A stretch of 64,000 bases of DNA from Paenibacillus physcomitrellae (GCF_002240225.1 NZ_CP022584.1:434001-498000), one strand, 5' to 3'; counted from the first letter of the stretch, positions 52,597 to 62,165 are shown. Notes: generated from the sequence alone by a model not told the origin. Numbers and translations: made by a program.

Positions 52597-54714
52597 TTGA
52601 AGTTGGCCATTCATTTTGATGAGAAACTCCGCATTTTTGCAATCCATACGCAGCACTGCTCTTACCTCTTCGGGGTTAATGATAAAGGCAAACTGCAGCA
52701 TCTGTATTGGGGGCCGCAGGTATCTATTGAAGACGCGGCTCCGCTGCTTCGTGCTTCCTCGCACAGCTCCTTTGATGCCGAGCTGGACCGGGAAGCGGAA
52801 GAATACAGCTTCTGGGGCGGGGTCAGCTATACAGAGCCATCTCTGAAGGTGCGCATGCCTGACGGCGTCCGGGATTTGGACGTAGATTACGCGGGCCATA
52901 CGGTCTCCAAGCAGGACGGCAAGGAGACGTTAACGATTTCTTTGAAGGACAAGGTTTATCCGCTGGAGACGGTTCTTGTTTATCGGGTTATCCCCGAGCA
53001 TGGCCTGATTGAGCGTCATACTGTTATTCGGAATACGGGACAGCAGGAGATCATTCTGGAAAATATGCAATCCGCAGCCTGGAGCCTGCCTTATTTGCCG
53101 GAGACGCGGATGACCCATGTAACGGGGAAATGGTCCGGGGAATTCCAGCTTCGCAGCACCTTCCTGACCGAAGGTAAAAAGGTGATTGAGTCCCGTAGAG
53201 GTTTCACGGACAGCCATGCCAATCCTTGGTTTGCTGTTGATGATGGCAAAGCAACGGAAGATGCGGGCCAGGTTTGGTTCGGCGCTCTGGCCTGGAGCGG
53301 CAACTGGAAGATCACGGCAGAGAAGACGGCTTTTAATCATGTCCGCGTGACGGGCGGCATTAATGATTTTGACAACGAGTGGGTGCTGGGAGGAGGAGAG
53401 TCATTCCAGACCCCTGTGTTTGTCGGTGGTTACAGCCCGGGCGGATTTGGCGGCATGAGCCGGCAGCTTCACCGGTATCAATATGACTACGTCCTCCCAC
53501 GAAGCGAGACAAGAAAGGTGCTCTACAATTCCTGGGAAGCGACTTATTTCGACGTGAACGTCAAAGATCAGATGGCCCTTGCCGAGCGGGCGGCCAAAGC
53601 CGGAGTCGAGCTGTTTGTCGTCGATGACGGCTGGTTCGGGGCCCGTAACCATGACCGTGCCGGTCTGGGGGACTGGCAAGTGAACAAGGAGAAATTCCCG
53701 AATGGCTTGAATCAGCTGATCGGCCGGGTTCATGAGCTTGGCATGGAGTTTGGCCTTTGGGTCGAGCCGGAATCCGTTAATCCGGACAGCGATCTGTACC
53801 GTGCTCACCCTGATTGGGTGTACCATTTTGAAACCCGCGAGCGGACCGAGCTCCGCAATCAGCTGCTCCTGAACATTTCCAAACCGGAAGTGAAGGCTTA
53901 TATTTTGCAGTTCATGACCGAGCTGCTGGAGGAGCACGAGATTAAGTTCATCAAGTGGGACATGAACCGAACCATCTCCGAACCCGGCATGAAGGACCAT
54001 CCTTTGAACCGGCAAAAAGAAATCTGGGTCCGCCATGCGCTCACCCTTTACGAGATCTGGGACGAGCTGCGCCGCAGATTCCCGCAGGTCGAATTCGAAA
54101 CCTGCGCCGGCGGCGGCTCACGTATTGATCTAGGCATTTTCCGTTATGCCGACCAATCCTGGCCGAGCGATAATACCGATCCGTTCGACCGCCTGAGCAT
54201 CCAGAAAGGCTTCTCTTACACTTATGCGCCGCGCATGATGACCTGCTGGGTGACGGAATCGCCGACCGGCATGAACAAACGCCGGGTATCGCTCAAATAC
54301 CGTTTCCACAGCGCCATGACGGGAACGCTCGGCATCGGCTCCAATCTAAATGGATGGAGCGATGAGCAGATTGCCGAAACAGCCTCCTATGTGGAGCAGT
54401 ACAAACAAATCCGCCATCTCGTGCAGTTTGGCGATCAATATCGTTTGTCTTCTCTGGAGGATAAAGGCGTGACCGCCATTCAATATGCGGGCGGAGACGG
54501 CAGCGACCATGTCTTGTTTGCCTTCCTGCACTCGCAGAAGCTGGGGGAACCGCTGCCAAGGCTGAGATTAAAGAGTCTTAAGCCGGAGAAGACCTATGCC
54601 ATCGAAGGGTTAAGCGGCCTCTGGAGCGGCCGCGCACTGATGAACATCGGCATTGAACTTCCGCTTCGCGGGGATTTCGACAGCTTGATGTACCGGATTC
54701 GCGAGAGTATTTAA
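52597..54714 (+). CDS. GH36-family alpha-galactosidase
   Basis: A 705-residue cytoplasmic enzyme. VVDDGWFGARNHDRAGLGDW is the family signature. The nucleophile is Asp455 in IKWDMNRT and the acid/base is Asp525 in WPSDNTD; the CAGGGSR motif lies just before it. It releases alpha-1,6 galactose from raffinose-type or galactomannan oligosaccharides. The TTG start at 52597 follows GAAGGA by five bases. No signal peptide, so it acts on imported sugars, probably those brought by the second importer. Confidence 0.95.
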   Translation: MKLAIHFDEKLRIFAIHTQHCSYLFGVNDKGKLQHLYWGPQVSIEDAAPLLRASSHSSFDAELDREAEEYSFWGGVSYTEPSLKVRMPDGVRDLDVDYAGHTVSKQDGKETLTISLKDKVYPLETVLVYRVIPEHGLIERHTVIRNTGQQEIILENMQSAAWSLPYLPETRMTHVTGKWSGEFQLRSTFLTEGKKVIESRRGFTDSHANPWFAVDDGKATEDAGQVWFGALAWSGNWKITAEKTAFNHVRVTGGINDFDNEWVLGGGESFQTPVFVGGYSPGGFGGMSRQLHRYQYDYVLPRSETRKVLYNSWEATYFDVNVKDQMALAERAAKAGVELFVVDDGWFGARNHDRAGLGDWQVNKEKFPNGLNQLIGRVHELGMEFGLWVEPESVNPDSDLYRAHPDWVYHFETRERTELRNQLLLNISKPEVKAYILQFMTELLEEHEIKFIKWDMNRTISEPGMKDHPLNRQKEIWVRHALTLYEIWDELRRRFPQVEFETCAGGGSRIDLGIFRYADQSWPSDNTDPFDRLSIQKGFSYTYAPRMMTCWVTESPTGMNKRRVSLKYRFHSAMTGTLGIGSNLNGWSDEQIAETASYVEQYKQIRHLVQFGDQYRLSSLEDKGVTAIQYAGGDGSDHVLFAFLHSQKLGEPLPRLRLKSLKPEKTYAIEGLSGLWSGRALMNIGIELPLRGDFDSLMYRIRESI

Positions 54715-54753
54715 CCGGATTGAATAGTGAATAGCGAATAGTGAACATGGAGA

Positions 54754-54802
54754 AAACCTCCGACTACCCTTTCCGGGTTTCCCGGTATTCGGTCGGAGGT
54801 TT
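54754..54802 (-). terminator. Terminator overlapping the 3' end of the AraC gene
   Basis: AAACCTCCGAC (54754-54764) pairs with GTCGGAGGTTT (54792-54802). The right arm is inside the coding region for the AraC protein, and its T-run is on the minus strand. A 7-base repeat GAATAGT/GAATAGC lies just beyond, at 54722-54742. Confidence 0.7.
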
Positions 54803-55660
54803 CCCCATGATTTTTTTGAACAGTCTGGAGAAGTAATAAGGGTCCTGAAAACCCAGCCTGTGGCTGATTTCTTTAATGCTCTGGTCGGTCAAATCCAGCA
54901 TTTGGCAGGCACGCTGGATTTTAAGCCTTAAATAATAATCGACCGGCGAATAACCGGTGGCCTGCTTGAAGCGGTGTGTCAGATGAGGCACCGACAGATT
55001 GGCCTGCGACGCCAGTTCAGCCAACGTTAATTGTCCTTCCAGATGTTCGGACATGTAGCGGATCGTTCCGTCCATATTCCCTTTATTTCCGGGCTGCCGA
55101 TTGGAATCGGAAGACAGCAGCTGCGGAAGTCTCAGCATAACCGCAAGATAAGAGGCGAGCTGGGACACATAAATCATGTGGTTCAACGAATACCCTTTCT
55201 GCAGGATCTCGTATCCTTCTTCAAATAACCGCACGACATTGGTGTTCTGCTGGGCGCCTAATAAGAGGGGTTCTGACTGTTTGTCAAAGTCTTCAAAGAA
55301 AACCTCGGCTTGTTCTCCTTTCATATGCCACCAGTAGATACTCCAGGGATGGTCTTCGGAAGAGGCATACTGATGCCCGGCGCCGGCAGGAATGACGGCG
55401 GCAAAACCTTTGCGCAGCTCATGCTTTCTTCCATCCTGAATCTGAATCCATCCTTCGCCCCCCGCACAATAAATGAGAATGTAAGCCCCGATTCCGTCCG
55501 GCCGTTCCCGGTAATGATATTTGGCTTCCGGGAAATAGCCGGTGTCCGTCACATATAGAGGAGCAACAAGCGGATGCTTGGAGACCTTATTCAGTATATC
55601 GTCCGGTAATACAATCAGCTTCTGCGACGTGAATCCGTCTATTTTTCTTATCATATCCAT
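54764..55660 (-). CDS. AraC-family regulator with cupin domain (DUF5107 neighbour)
   Basis: A 298-residue regulator. The cupin-like N-terminus (GEGWIQIQDGRKHELRKGFAAVIPAGAGH) is followed by a C-terminal AraC domain (LTLAELASQANLSVPHLTHRF, then FQDPYYFSRLFKKIMGKPPTEYR). No convincing ribosome binding site precedes ATG 55660, so the start is provisional. It is divergent from the DUF5107-TPR gene, the probable target. Confidence 0.9.
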   Translation of the reverse strand: MDMIRKIDGFTSQKLIVLPDDILNKVSKHPLVAPLYVTDTGYFPEAKYHYRERPDGIGAYILIYCAGGEGWIQIQDGRKHELRKGFAAVIPAGAGHQYASSEDHPWSIYWWHMKGEQAEVFFEDFDKQSEPLLLGAQQNTNVVRLFEEGYEILQKGYSLNHMIYVSQLASYLAVMLRLPQLLSSDSNRQPGNKGNMDGTIRYMSEHLEGQLTLAELASQANLSVPHLTHRFKQATGYSPVDYYLRLKIQRACQMLDLTDQSIKEISHRLGFQDPYYFSRLFKKIMGKPPTEYRETRKG

Positions 55661-55786
55661 AATTCAACTATGATCATTTCGTGATTTAGTGTCAATAGAA
55701 AACAGGAAAAAATCATCATATAATCCATCAAGACCATGAGATTGTCAATGGAATACGGAAGCGGGGGCGAGGTAACATAGCCTTAT

Positions 55787-55802
55787 AAGAAAGCGATTTC
55801 TT
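55787..55802. promoter_or_regulatory. Weak cre-like dyad before the DUF5107-TPR gene
   Basis: AAGAAAGCGATTTCTT matches 9 of 11 cre positions and is symmetric (AAGAAA/TTTCTT). With the preceding TAT it shares the 12-mer TATAAGAAAGCG with the cre-like site at 40050. Confidence 0.4.
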
Positions 55803-55825
55803 GACAGAAAGGATGAATATGAACC

Positions 55826-58800
55826 ATGTCCAGCATCTCTTTGCAGCCCGCCGTCAAGGTTTGGGAGGAAGACGTTGAAATTCCGACTTATGAAACCGGC
55901 CGCCCGGATAAAAATCCGATGTTCCTTGAGAAACGGGTGTATCAAGGCAGCTCAGGCCGCGTGTATCCGCATCCGGTCATCGACAAGATTGAAGACGAGA
56001 AAGTGATGAAGTCCTACCGGGTCGTATTCCTGGAGAATGAATTCGTACAGATTCAAATCATGCCGCAAATCGGCGGCCGGATCTACCGAGCTCTCGATAA
56101 AACCAATAATTATGACTTTGTCTATTACAACCAGGTCATTAAACCGGCGCTGGTCGGATTGGCCGGACCGTGGATCTCTGGCGGGATCGAATTCAACTGG
56201 CCACAGCATCACCGGCCAAACACGTTTGGCCCGGTAGAATACCGGACCGAGGAGAATCAGGACGGCAGCAAAACCGTCTGGGTCGGTGAAACGGACAAGA
56301 TGTACGGAACCAAAGTGACCACCGGCTTTACGCTGTACCCCGGCAAGGCTTATCTGGAAATTCATGCCCAGCTGTACAACCGGACGGCAGAGCCGCAAAC
56401 GTTCCTGTGGTGGGCCAATCCGGCGGTAGCCGTCAATGACCATACCCAGTCCGTATTTCCGCCGGATGTCCATGCCGTATTCGACCATGGCAAACGCGAC
56501 GTCTCCAAATTCCCGATTGCCACGGGCACCTATTACAAGATGGATTATTCCGCCGGGGTCGACATTTCCAAATACAGCAACATCCCGGTGCCGACCTCCT
56601 ACATGGCTTATCATTCCGATTTCAACTTTGTCGGCGGTTATGATCATGGCGTTCAGGCCGGGATTCTCCATTTTGCCAACAAACACGTATCTCCGGGCAA
56701 AAAGCAGTGGACCTGGGGCAACGGTGAGTTCGGCCAGGCCTGGGACCGGAACTTGACGGACGAAGACGGTCCTTACATCGAGCTGATGACCGGGGTTTAT
56801 ACGGACAATCAGCCCGATTTTACCTGGCTGCATCCTTATGAAGAGAAAAGCTTCAAGCAATATTTTATGCCCTACAAGCAGATCGGGATGGTTAAGAACG
56901 CCTCCCTGGAAGCTGCGGTAAACCTCGAGGTCCATGAGGGAAAAGCGATGGTTAAGGCGTATGCGACCTCCTTGTTTGAGCAGGCGCGGGTCGTTGTGCA
57001 AGGGCGTCTGAAGACCTATGTGGATCAAAGCTTGACCTTGTCTCCGACTCAAACGTATAAAGCCGAATTGGAGCTTGCTGAGGGTGAGCTGGAAGAAGAT
57101 CTGAAAGTAACGGTTTACGAGCAGGGCGGCCGTGAGCTGGTTGCCTTCCAGCCTCTGCCGAAGTCGATCGAGCCGCTGCCTGAACCGGCGAAAGCGATCG
57201 GAGAGCCGGAAGAGCTGGCGAATACGGAAGCCTTGTATTTGGCCGGACAGCATCTGGAGCAGTACAGACATGCGACTTATGAGCCGGACCCTTATTATCT
57301 GGAGGGACTGAAACGGGATCCGGGTGATATCCGGCTGAACAACGCTTATGGATTGCTGTTGCTTCGCCGCGGACTGTTCGAGGAAAGCGAAACGTATTTC
57401 CGCAAAGCGGCGGAGACGCTGACGCGGCATAACGCACGGCCTTATGACAGCGAACCCTTCTTTAACCTGGGCAAAAGCCTGAAATGGCAGGGGCGGCTGG
57501 ACGAAGCCTTCAGCGCTTTTTATAAATCGGTCTGGTCTGCGGTTTGGCAGGCCGCCGGGTACTTCCACCTGGCCCAGATTGCCGCCGAGCAAGGAAATGA
57601 GACAGAAGCGCTCGAGCTGATCGACCGTTCGCTGAATGTGCAGTACCGCAGCTTCAAAGCACGGCATCTGAAGACGCTGCTGCTTCGCAAGCTCGGTCAA
57701 GCACAGCAAGCCGAGCAGTTGGTGCTTGAGACGATAGAGATGGACCCGATTGAGTTCGGTTCGCGTTACGAGCGTGTTCGTATAGCCGCGGAGCGGGGAG
57801 ACTCGGCCGCAGAAACGGCTGCGCTCAGCGATCTGCTGGGGCTGCTGCGTGACGATCCTGCGAACTTCATCCATCTGGCCCAGGATTACGCGGATGCCGG
57901 TCAATACGAAGAAGCTTTGCGTGTGCTGGGTTTGTATCCGGGACTGGAGAACGGAAATCCGGGTTCACCGCTGCTTCTGTACTACATGGCTTTCTACAGT
58001 GAAGAGGCAGGGAAGGCTTCAGAGAGTGCAAGGTATTATAAGCTGGCCGCACAAGCCGATCCGGCGTATTGCTTCCCGAATACGCTTCATGATTACGTGC
58101 TGCTGCGCCATGTTACCCTGCATTCCCCTGAGGATGCACATGCCTGCTACTATTTGGGCAATTTGCTGTATGACAAGAAGCGGCATGAGGAGGCCGCCCG
58201 CTGCTGGGAGGCGTCCGTCAAGCTGAATGACCGCTTTGCCACGCCTTACCGTAATCTGGCGCTGGCTTATTATAATAAAGAGCATCGGCCGGAGCCGGCT
58301 TTGCGTGTGCTGACCCGGGCCTTTGAGCTGAACCCGGCGGATGCCCGCGTGCTGTATGAACTCGATCAGCTGCATAAGAAATTGGGCAGTCTGCCGGACA
58401 AACGGCTGGAGCTGCTGGAGCAGCACAGGGAGCTGGTGATTCAGCGAGACGACTTATATCTGGAGTACATCACGCTTCATAATACCTTGGGGCATTATGA
58501 CCAGGCCCTCGGGCTGATTCTGAAGCGGCATTTCCATCCTTGGGAAGGCGGAGAAGGCAAGGTGCCGGCCCAATACGTGTTTGCCCGGGTCGAGCGGGCC
58601 AAGCGGCTGCTCCGGGAGCAGAAGGCGGATCAGGCTATCAGCGAACTGCTTGCGGCCAAACAATATCCGCTGAATATCAACGAAGGCAAGCTGGAAGGTG
58701 CGCAGGAAAATAACATCGACTATTATCTGGGCTGCGCCTATAAACAGCTCGGCCAGCAGAACCAGGCGGCGGCAAGCTTCGAAGCGGCATCCGTAGGACT

Positions 58801-59179
58801 GGAGGAGCCGTCGAGCGCCATGTTCTATAATGACCAGCCGCCGCACATGATTTTCTATCAAGGGCTCGGACAGCGGAAGCTCGGCAATGAGGCTGCCGCG
58901 CGCAGCCGGTTTAATAAGCTGGTGGACTATGGCGAACAGCATTTGTTCGACGATCCGAAAATCGACTATTTTGCTGTATCGCTGCCGGACTTTCTGGTGT
59001 TTGACGAGGATTTGAAACGGAAAAACATCATCCACTGCCATTACATGATGGGGCTCGGTTATTTGGGCCTCGGACGTCAGGCAGACGCCAAACGCCAATT
59101 TGAAACGGCGCTTGAGCTGGAGCCTCATCATCAAGGGGCCGCCGTTCATCTGGCGCTGGCCGGAGAGCGGGATCTTTAA
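55826..59179 (+). CDS. DUF5107 and TPR-repeat protein
   Basis: A 1117-residue cytoplasmic protein. Residues 1-370 form a DUF5107 domain (QIMPQIGGRIYRALDKTNNY, FNWPQHHRPN, GEFGQAWDRNLTDEDGPYIELMTG), related to the galactose-mutarotase beta-sandwich. Residues 470-1110 contain many TPR helices, e.g. DIRLNNAYGLLLLRRGLFEE and HYMMGLGYLGLGRQADAKRQF. Conserved His/Glu/Trp patches suggest a sugar-active site, but the activity is not known to me. ATG 55826 is 11 bases after AAAGGATG. It is followed by a mutarotase-like gene and probably cotranscribed with it. Confidence 0.85.
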   Translation: MSSISLQPAVKVWEEDVEIPTYETGRPDKNPMFLEKRVYQGSSGRVYPHPVIDKIEDEKVMKSYRVVFLENEFVQIQIMPQIGGRIYRALDKTNNYDFVYYNQVIKPALVGLAGPWISGGIEFNWPQHHRPNTFGPVEYRTEENQDGSKTVWVGETDKMYGTKVTTGFTLYPGKAYLEIHAQLYNRTAEPQTFLWWANPAVAVNDHTQSVFPPDVHAVFDHGKRDVSKFPIATGTYYKMDYSAGVDISKYSNIPVPTSYMAYHSDFNFVGGYDHGVQAGILHFANKHVSPGKKQWTWGNGEFGQAWDRNLTDEDGPYIELMTGVYTDNQPDFTWLHPYEEKSFKQYFMPYKQIGMVKNASLEAAVNLEVHEGKAMVKAYATSLFEQARVVVQGRLKTYVDQSLTLSPTQTYKAELELAEGELEEDLKVTVYEQGGRELVAFQPLPKSIEPLPEPAKAIGEPEELANTEALYLAGQHLEQYRHATYEPDPYYLEGLKRDPGDIRLNNAYGLLLLRRGLFEESETYFRKAAETLTRHNARPYDSEPFFNLGKSLKWQGRLDEAFSAFYKSVWSAVWQAAGYFHLAQIAAEQGNETEALELIDRSLNVQYRSFKARHLKTLLLRKLGQAQQAEQLVLETIEMDPIEFGSRYERVRIAAERGDSAAETAALSDLLGLLRDDPANFIHLAQDYADAGQYEEALRVLGLYPGLENGNPGSPLLLYYMAFYSEEAGKASESARYYKLAAQADPAYCFPNTLHDYVLLRHVTLHSPEDAHACYYLGNLLYDKKRHEEAARCWEASVKLNDRFATPYRNLALAYYNKEHRPEPALRVLTRAFELNPADARVLYELDQLHKKLGSLPDKRLELLEQHRELVIQRDDLYLEYITLHNTLGHYDQALGLILKRHFHPWEGGEGKVPAQYVFARVERAKRLLREQKADQAISELLAAKQYPLNINEGKLEGAQENNIDYYLGCAYKQLGQQNQAAASFEAASVGLEEPSSAMFYNDQPPHMIFYQGLGQRKLGNEAAARSRFNKLVDYGEQHLFDDPKIDYFAVSLPDFLVFDEDLKRKNIIHCHYMMGLGYLGLGRQADAKRQFETALELEPHHQGAAVHLALAGERDL

Positions 59180-59251
59180 ATAGACTAGGTTTTGTAAAGG
59201 GTCTTCGAGCGAAATGAAAAATTTTTAAATCTATAAGTGGGGGGAGATCGT

Positions 59252-60217
59252 GTGAACATGTCTCAGAATAAACCGGCTCAGATCTGGAGCAAAACTCAAT
59301 TTCAGGACCATGAGATTTGGACAGGGGAAACAGAGGCCATGCGGATCTCCCTTATTCCCTCCATCGGCAGCAAAATGATCTCCCTTTATAACCTGGAGAC
59401 AGGACGCGAATGGCTTACTCAATCCGAGAATTATAACGTTCCCGGATTTGGCCGCCCATTCACCGAAAGCAGCGGAAGCGGCTGGGATGAGATGTTTCCG
59501 ACCATCAACCCCTGCCGTTACTCCGGGTCGCCATGGCCGGAGGTGGAGCTGCCCGATCATGGGGAGGTTTGGTCCATTCCCTGGCAGGCAAAGGCCGATG
59601 CGGAAGGACGAGAGCTGCACTGTGAAGTCCGGGGCGTCCGGCTTCCGTATTTGCTCAGTAAAACGTATTCTTTCCCTGCCCCTGACCGGCTTCGGATCGG
59701 TTATGCGGTGAAGAACTTAAGCGCTGCGCCCATGTCCTTTCTTTGGGCGGCCCATCCGCTATTCCAAGTGGAGGAGGGCATGGAAATCCGCGTTCCGCAA
59801 GGTCTGAACGAGATCGTGGTCTCTTATTCCGCAGGCAACCGGCTTGGCCGGACCGGGGAGGTGAGAAGCTGGCCGCAGCCTTTGGCGGATCGCCCGGACA
59901 TCCGGCTTGACCGGACAGGAACCTCTGAGCAGGGAACGGCTGAAAAATATTATTTCGCGGGTCCTCTGCCGAGCGGCAGGGCGGGAATCTACGATCCCGC
60001 GAAAGGGGAAGGCTTGGAGCTGGCTTTTCCGGTAGACAAGGTGCCTTATTTATCGGTTTGGGCCAATGACGGGGGATTTGAGGGCCAATATCATCTGGCG
60101 CTGGAGCCCGCGACCGGATTTCTGGACGATCTGAGTTATGCCCGGGAGCACGGGCAGGCTGCAGAGGTCGGACCGGACCGTGTATACGAATGGTTTCTGG
60201 AAGTAAGCTGGATTTAA
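59252..60217 (+). CDS. Aldose epimerase (mutarotase)-like protein
   Basis: A 321-residue protein of the galactose-mutarotase fold. It begins with ISLIPSIGSKMISLYNLETGREWL, has SGSGWDEMFPTINPCRY, LWAAHPLFQVEEG with the conserved histidine, and the ends VWANDGGFEGQYHLALEPATGF with the catalytic-type glutamate. GTG 59252 follows GGGGGGAGA by five bases; ATG 59258 is possible. It lies 72 bases after the DUF5107 gene. Confidence 0.82.
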   Translation: MNMSQNKPAQIWSKTQFQDHEIWTGETEAMRISLIPSIGSKMISLYNLETGREWLTQSENYNVPGFGRPFTESSGSGWDEMFPTINPCRYSGSPWPEVELPDHGEVWSIPWQAKADAEGRELHCEVRGVRLPYLLSKTYSFPAPDRLRIGYAVKNLSAAPMSFLWAAHPLFQVEEGMEIRVPQGLNEIVVSYSAGNRLGRTGEVRSWPQPLADRPDIRLDRTGTSEQGTAEKYYFAGPLPSGRAGIYDPAKGEGLELAFPVDKVPYLSVWANDGGFEGQYHLALEPATGFLDDLSYAREHGQAAEVGPDRVYEWFLEVSWI

Positions 60218-60335
60218 AACGGGAGCGGCTAGCGTAAGGAAGCTCGTGCAGCCAATTTTTTAACAAATGATATAATGACGGAAGAATAGAGGGGGAGATG
60301 AACAGGAAGATGAACCTGAGTGAGGAAAAGGAAAG

Positions 60336-60713
60336 ATGAGCCGTATTCCTGCAGATCATTTGACCATAAAACGCATCTATGAGCCTTATGGAGCTGCGGA
60401 TGGCTGCCGAATATTGGTAGACCGACTGTGGCCGCGGGGCATTGCCAAAGAACAAGCTATGATCCAGGAATGGATGAAAGACGTGGCGCCCAGTCCCGGA
60501 TTGCGGAAGTGGTTTGGTCATGAACCGGAACGTTTTGAGGAATTCAGGGACCGTTACATGCTGGAGCTGGATCAGGAGGCTGTTCCGAGAGCAGCGGCAG
60601 CGAAAATCCGTGATTTGGCGGCCCAGCAGAAGGTAACCTTGATTTATGCCGCCAAAGACCCGATGCACAATCATGCCCTTGTTCTGCGCGACTGGTTAAA
60701 AAGCCTGGAGTAA
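60336..60713 (+). CDS. DUF488-family protein (YeaO type)
   Basis: A 125-residue cytoplasmic protein. RILVDRLWPRGI and EFRDRYMLELDQE are conserved DUF488 motifs, and TLIYAAKD precedes NHALVLRDWL. Function of the family is not settled. ATG 60336 follows GAGGAAAAGGAAAG. A TATAAT at 60271-60276 may be its -10. It stands alone. Confidence 0.88.
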   Translation: MSRIPADHLTIKRIYEPYGAADGCRILVDRLWPRGIAKEQAMIQEWMKDVAPSPGLRKWFGHEPERFEEFRDRYMLELDQEAVPRAAAAKIRDLAAQQKVTLIYAAKDPMHNHALVLRDWLKSLE

Positions 60714-60762
60714 GGCTTGGACAGCCATGCGGTTGCGGAGAAAGAAACAGGCTCTTTGTTTG

Positions 60763-60791
60763 ATAAGCCGTCCAATGGACGGCTTATTTTG
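60763..60791 (+). terminator. Terminator after the DUF488 gene
   Basis: Perfect arms ATAAGCCGTCC and GGACGGCTTAT around AAT, then TTTTG. The remaining bases to 60963 show no gene. Confidence 0.8.
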
Positions 60792-60963
60792 CCGACTAAT
60801 GGAGGGAGAAAATAACGTGCTAGGCCGGTGATGCTTCAGTAACTAACCGGTAGGAGGTTTAAGATCAATCCCGGCGAATGTATCATAAGTTGCGACGGAA
60901 TTAACATTATTCAAATTTTTCTTATGTTAGCAGCTTTTCAAAATGACAAAGGAGGAATGAGAA

Positions 60964-61626
60964 ATGGCATCATCGGAGGCTCAACCGGAAGCAAATGACG
61001 AGAAGATGGAAAAGGTAAGAAAGTACAAGGTCCTCAATCAATATGCTCAAAAAGGACAAACCGTATTTGTTGGCTCCTCATTGATGGAATTTTTCCCCAT
61101 TCATGAGCTGCAGCAAGCCTTCGGGTACAAAGGCTGCTTTTATAATCGGGGGATCGCCGGCTATGTGACGGCGGAGCTGCTGGAGTCGATGGAGGTGTGT
61201 ATCTTCGAGCTGGCACCGACCAAAATATTCATAAATATCGGAACCAACGATATTAGTGCGCCAGATTACCGGCTCGAGGGTCTGCTTGCGAACTACGATG
61301 AAATACTAAGCCAGATTGCGAAGAGGCTGCCTGACTGTCAGGTGTATGTGATGGCTTATTATCCCGTGAATGCAAAAGCAGAGTTTCCATTCGTACCCAG
61401 GGCATCCATGGAAGAAGTATTTCAGAGACGGACGAATGAAGCCATAAGGGAAGCAAATGAAGCCATTGAGAGTTTTGCTTCCAAGCACCGTTATGACTTC
61501 ATTGACGTGAATGAGGGACTGTTAGATGCCGAGGGGAATTTGAAAGCGGAATATTCCACCGATGGAATTCACATGCTCCCGAATGGATATGCCGTTGTCT
61601 TGAATAACATGCAAAAATATTTTTAG
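60964..61626 (+). CDS. SGNH/GDSL-type hydrolase
   Basis: A 220-residue cytoplasmic esterase-like protein. The nucleophile is Ser39 in FVGSSLMEFF, the oxyanion glycine in NRGIAGYVT, the asparagine in NIGTNDIS, and the Asp/His pair in STDGIHMLPNGY. ATG 60964 follows AAGGAGGAAT. It resembles platelet-activating-factor acetylhydrolase-like and lysophospholipase-like enzymes. Substrate unknown. The IS256 remnant begins directly after its stop, without truncating it. Confidence 0.88.
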   Translation: MASSEAQPEANDEKMEKVRKYKVLNQYAQKGQTVFVGSSLMEFFPIHELQQAFGYKGCFYNRGIAGYVTAELLESMEVCIFELAPTKIFINIGTNDISAPDYRLEGLLANYDEILSQIAKRLPDCQVYVMAYYPVNAKAEFPFVPRASMEEVFQRRTNEAIREANEAIESFASKHRYDFIDVNEGLLDAEGNLKAEYSTDGIHMLPNGYAVVLNNMQKYF

Positions 61627-61634
61627 ACTGTAAG

Positions 61635-61874
61635 GATATTATTAGGCCGCTCAATGAGTCCGCGCAAACGGCAATTGAAAGCTACCACCGGCAGCTGCGT
61701 AAGGAAACCAAGGGGTAAAGTATTTTCCCTATCGATGAAGCCCTGCTAAAAAAACTCTACCTGGCCACGATGGATGTGACCCGGAAATGGACAGGTCGCG
61801 TCCAAAATTGGGGCCAGATGCTGCTTCAACTTTCGGTCTTCTTTCCAGATCGAATCGGCAACTACTTACATTAG
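61635..61874 (+). pseudogene. IS256-family transposase, C-terminal remnant
   Basis: One reading frame gives IESYHRQLRKETKG, an in-frame TAA at 61716-61718, then SIFPIDEALLKKLYLATMDV and the ending QNWGQMLLQLSVFFPDRIG up to TAG at 61872. That is the conserved C-terminus of IS256-type mutator transposases. The TAA replaces the expected AAA lysine codon. Everything before about residue 310 of a normal transposase is missing. Confidence 0.85.
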
Positions 61875-61908
61875 AAACGCCGAATCCCCCCGAGGGGGGG
61901 GCTTCAAT

Positions 61909-61935
61909 AGAGTTTACACAAAGATCTTGACAGAC
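61909..61935. repeat. IS256-type right terminal inverted repeat (remnant)
   Basis: GAGTTTACACAAAGATCTTG followed by ACAG resembles the terminal repeats of IS256-family elements, and is placed 35 bases after the transposase stop. The matching left end is absent. Confidence 0.65.
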
Positions 61936-61950
61936 AAATAAAGGTTCACT

Positions 61951-61990
61951 AAGCGGGCTCCAATTACTGAGGGGCCCGCTTTAAGTTTTA
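61951..61990 (+). terminator. Hairpin after the IS256 remnant
   Basis: AAGCGGGC and GCCCGCTT arms followed by TTAAGTTTTAG. It may be the original terminator of the SGNH gene, now displaced by the insertion. Confidence 0.55.
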
Positions 61991-62147
61991 GACGATATTA
62001 GTCGAGGCTTGAGCTGCGTTTATAGGGAGGATAAGGTCTAGGTGGCCTTGATGCACCGCTGCTTTATTTATTGGATTCTGTCTAAAACTTATTGAGTAGG
62101 AATCGCCTCAGCATCCTTTTAGTAGGCATTCTGAGTGTTCATGATAG

Positions 62148-62165
62148 TTGTGATTATAATCACAA
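62148..62165. promoter_or_regulatory. Fnr box
   Basis: TTGTGATTATAATCACAA is a perfect 18-base palindrome containing TGTGA-N6-TCACA, the exact Fnr (Crp-type) consensus of Bacillus. Its centre (62156.5) is 41.5 bases before a start site predicted by the extended -10 TGTTACGCT (62183-62191), the class II activator geometry. Confidence 0.75.

Noticed and set aside
55952..57904. A 650-codon open frame on the minus strand
   Set aside because: It lies opposite the DUF5107-TPR gene, has no family motif or ribosome binding site, and results from strong codon bias in the real gene.
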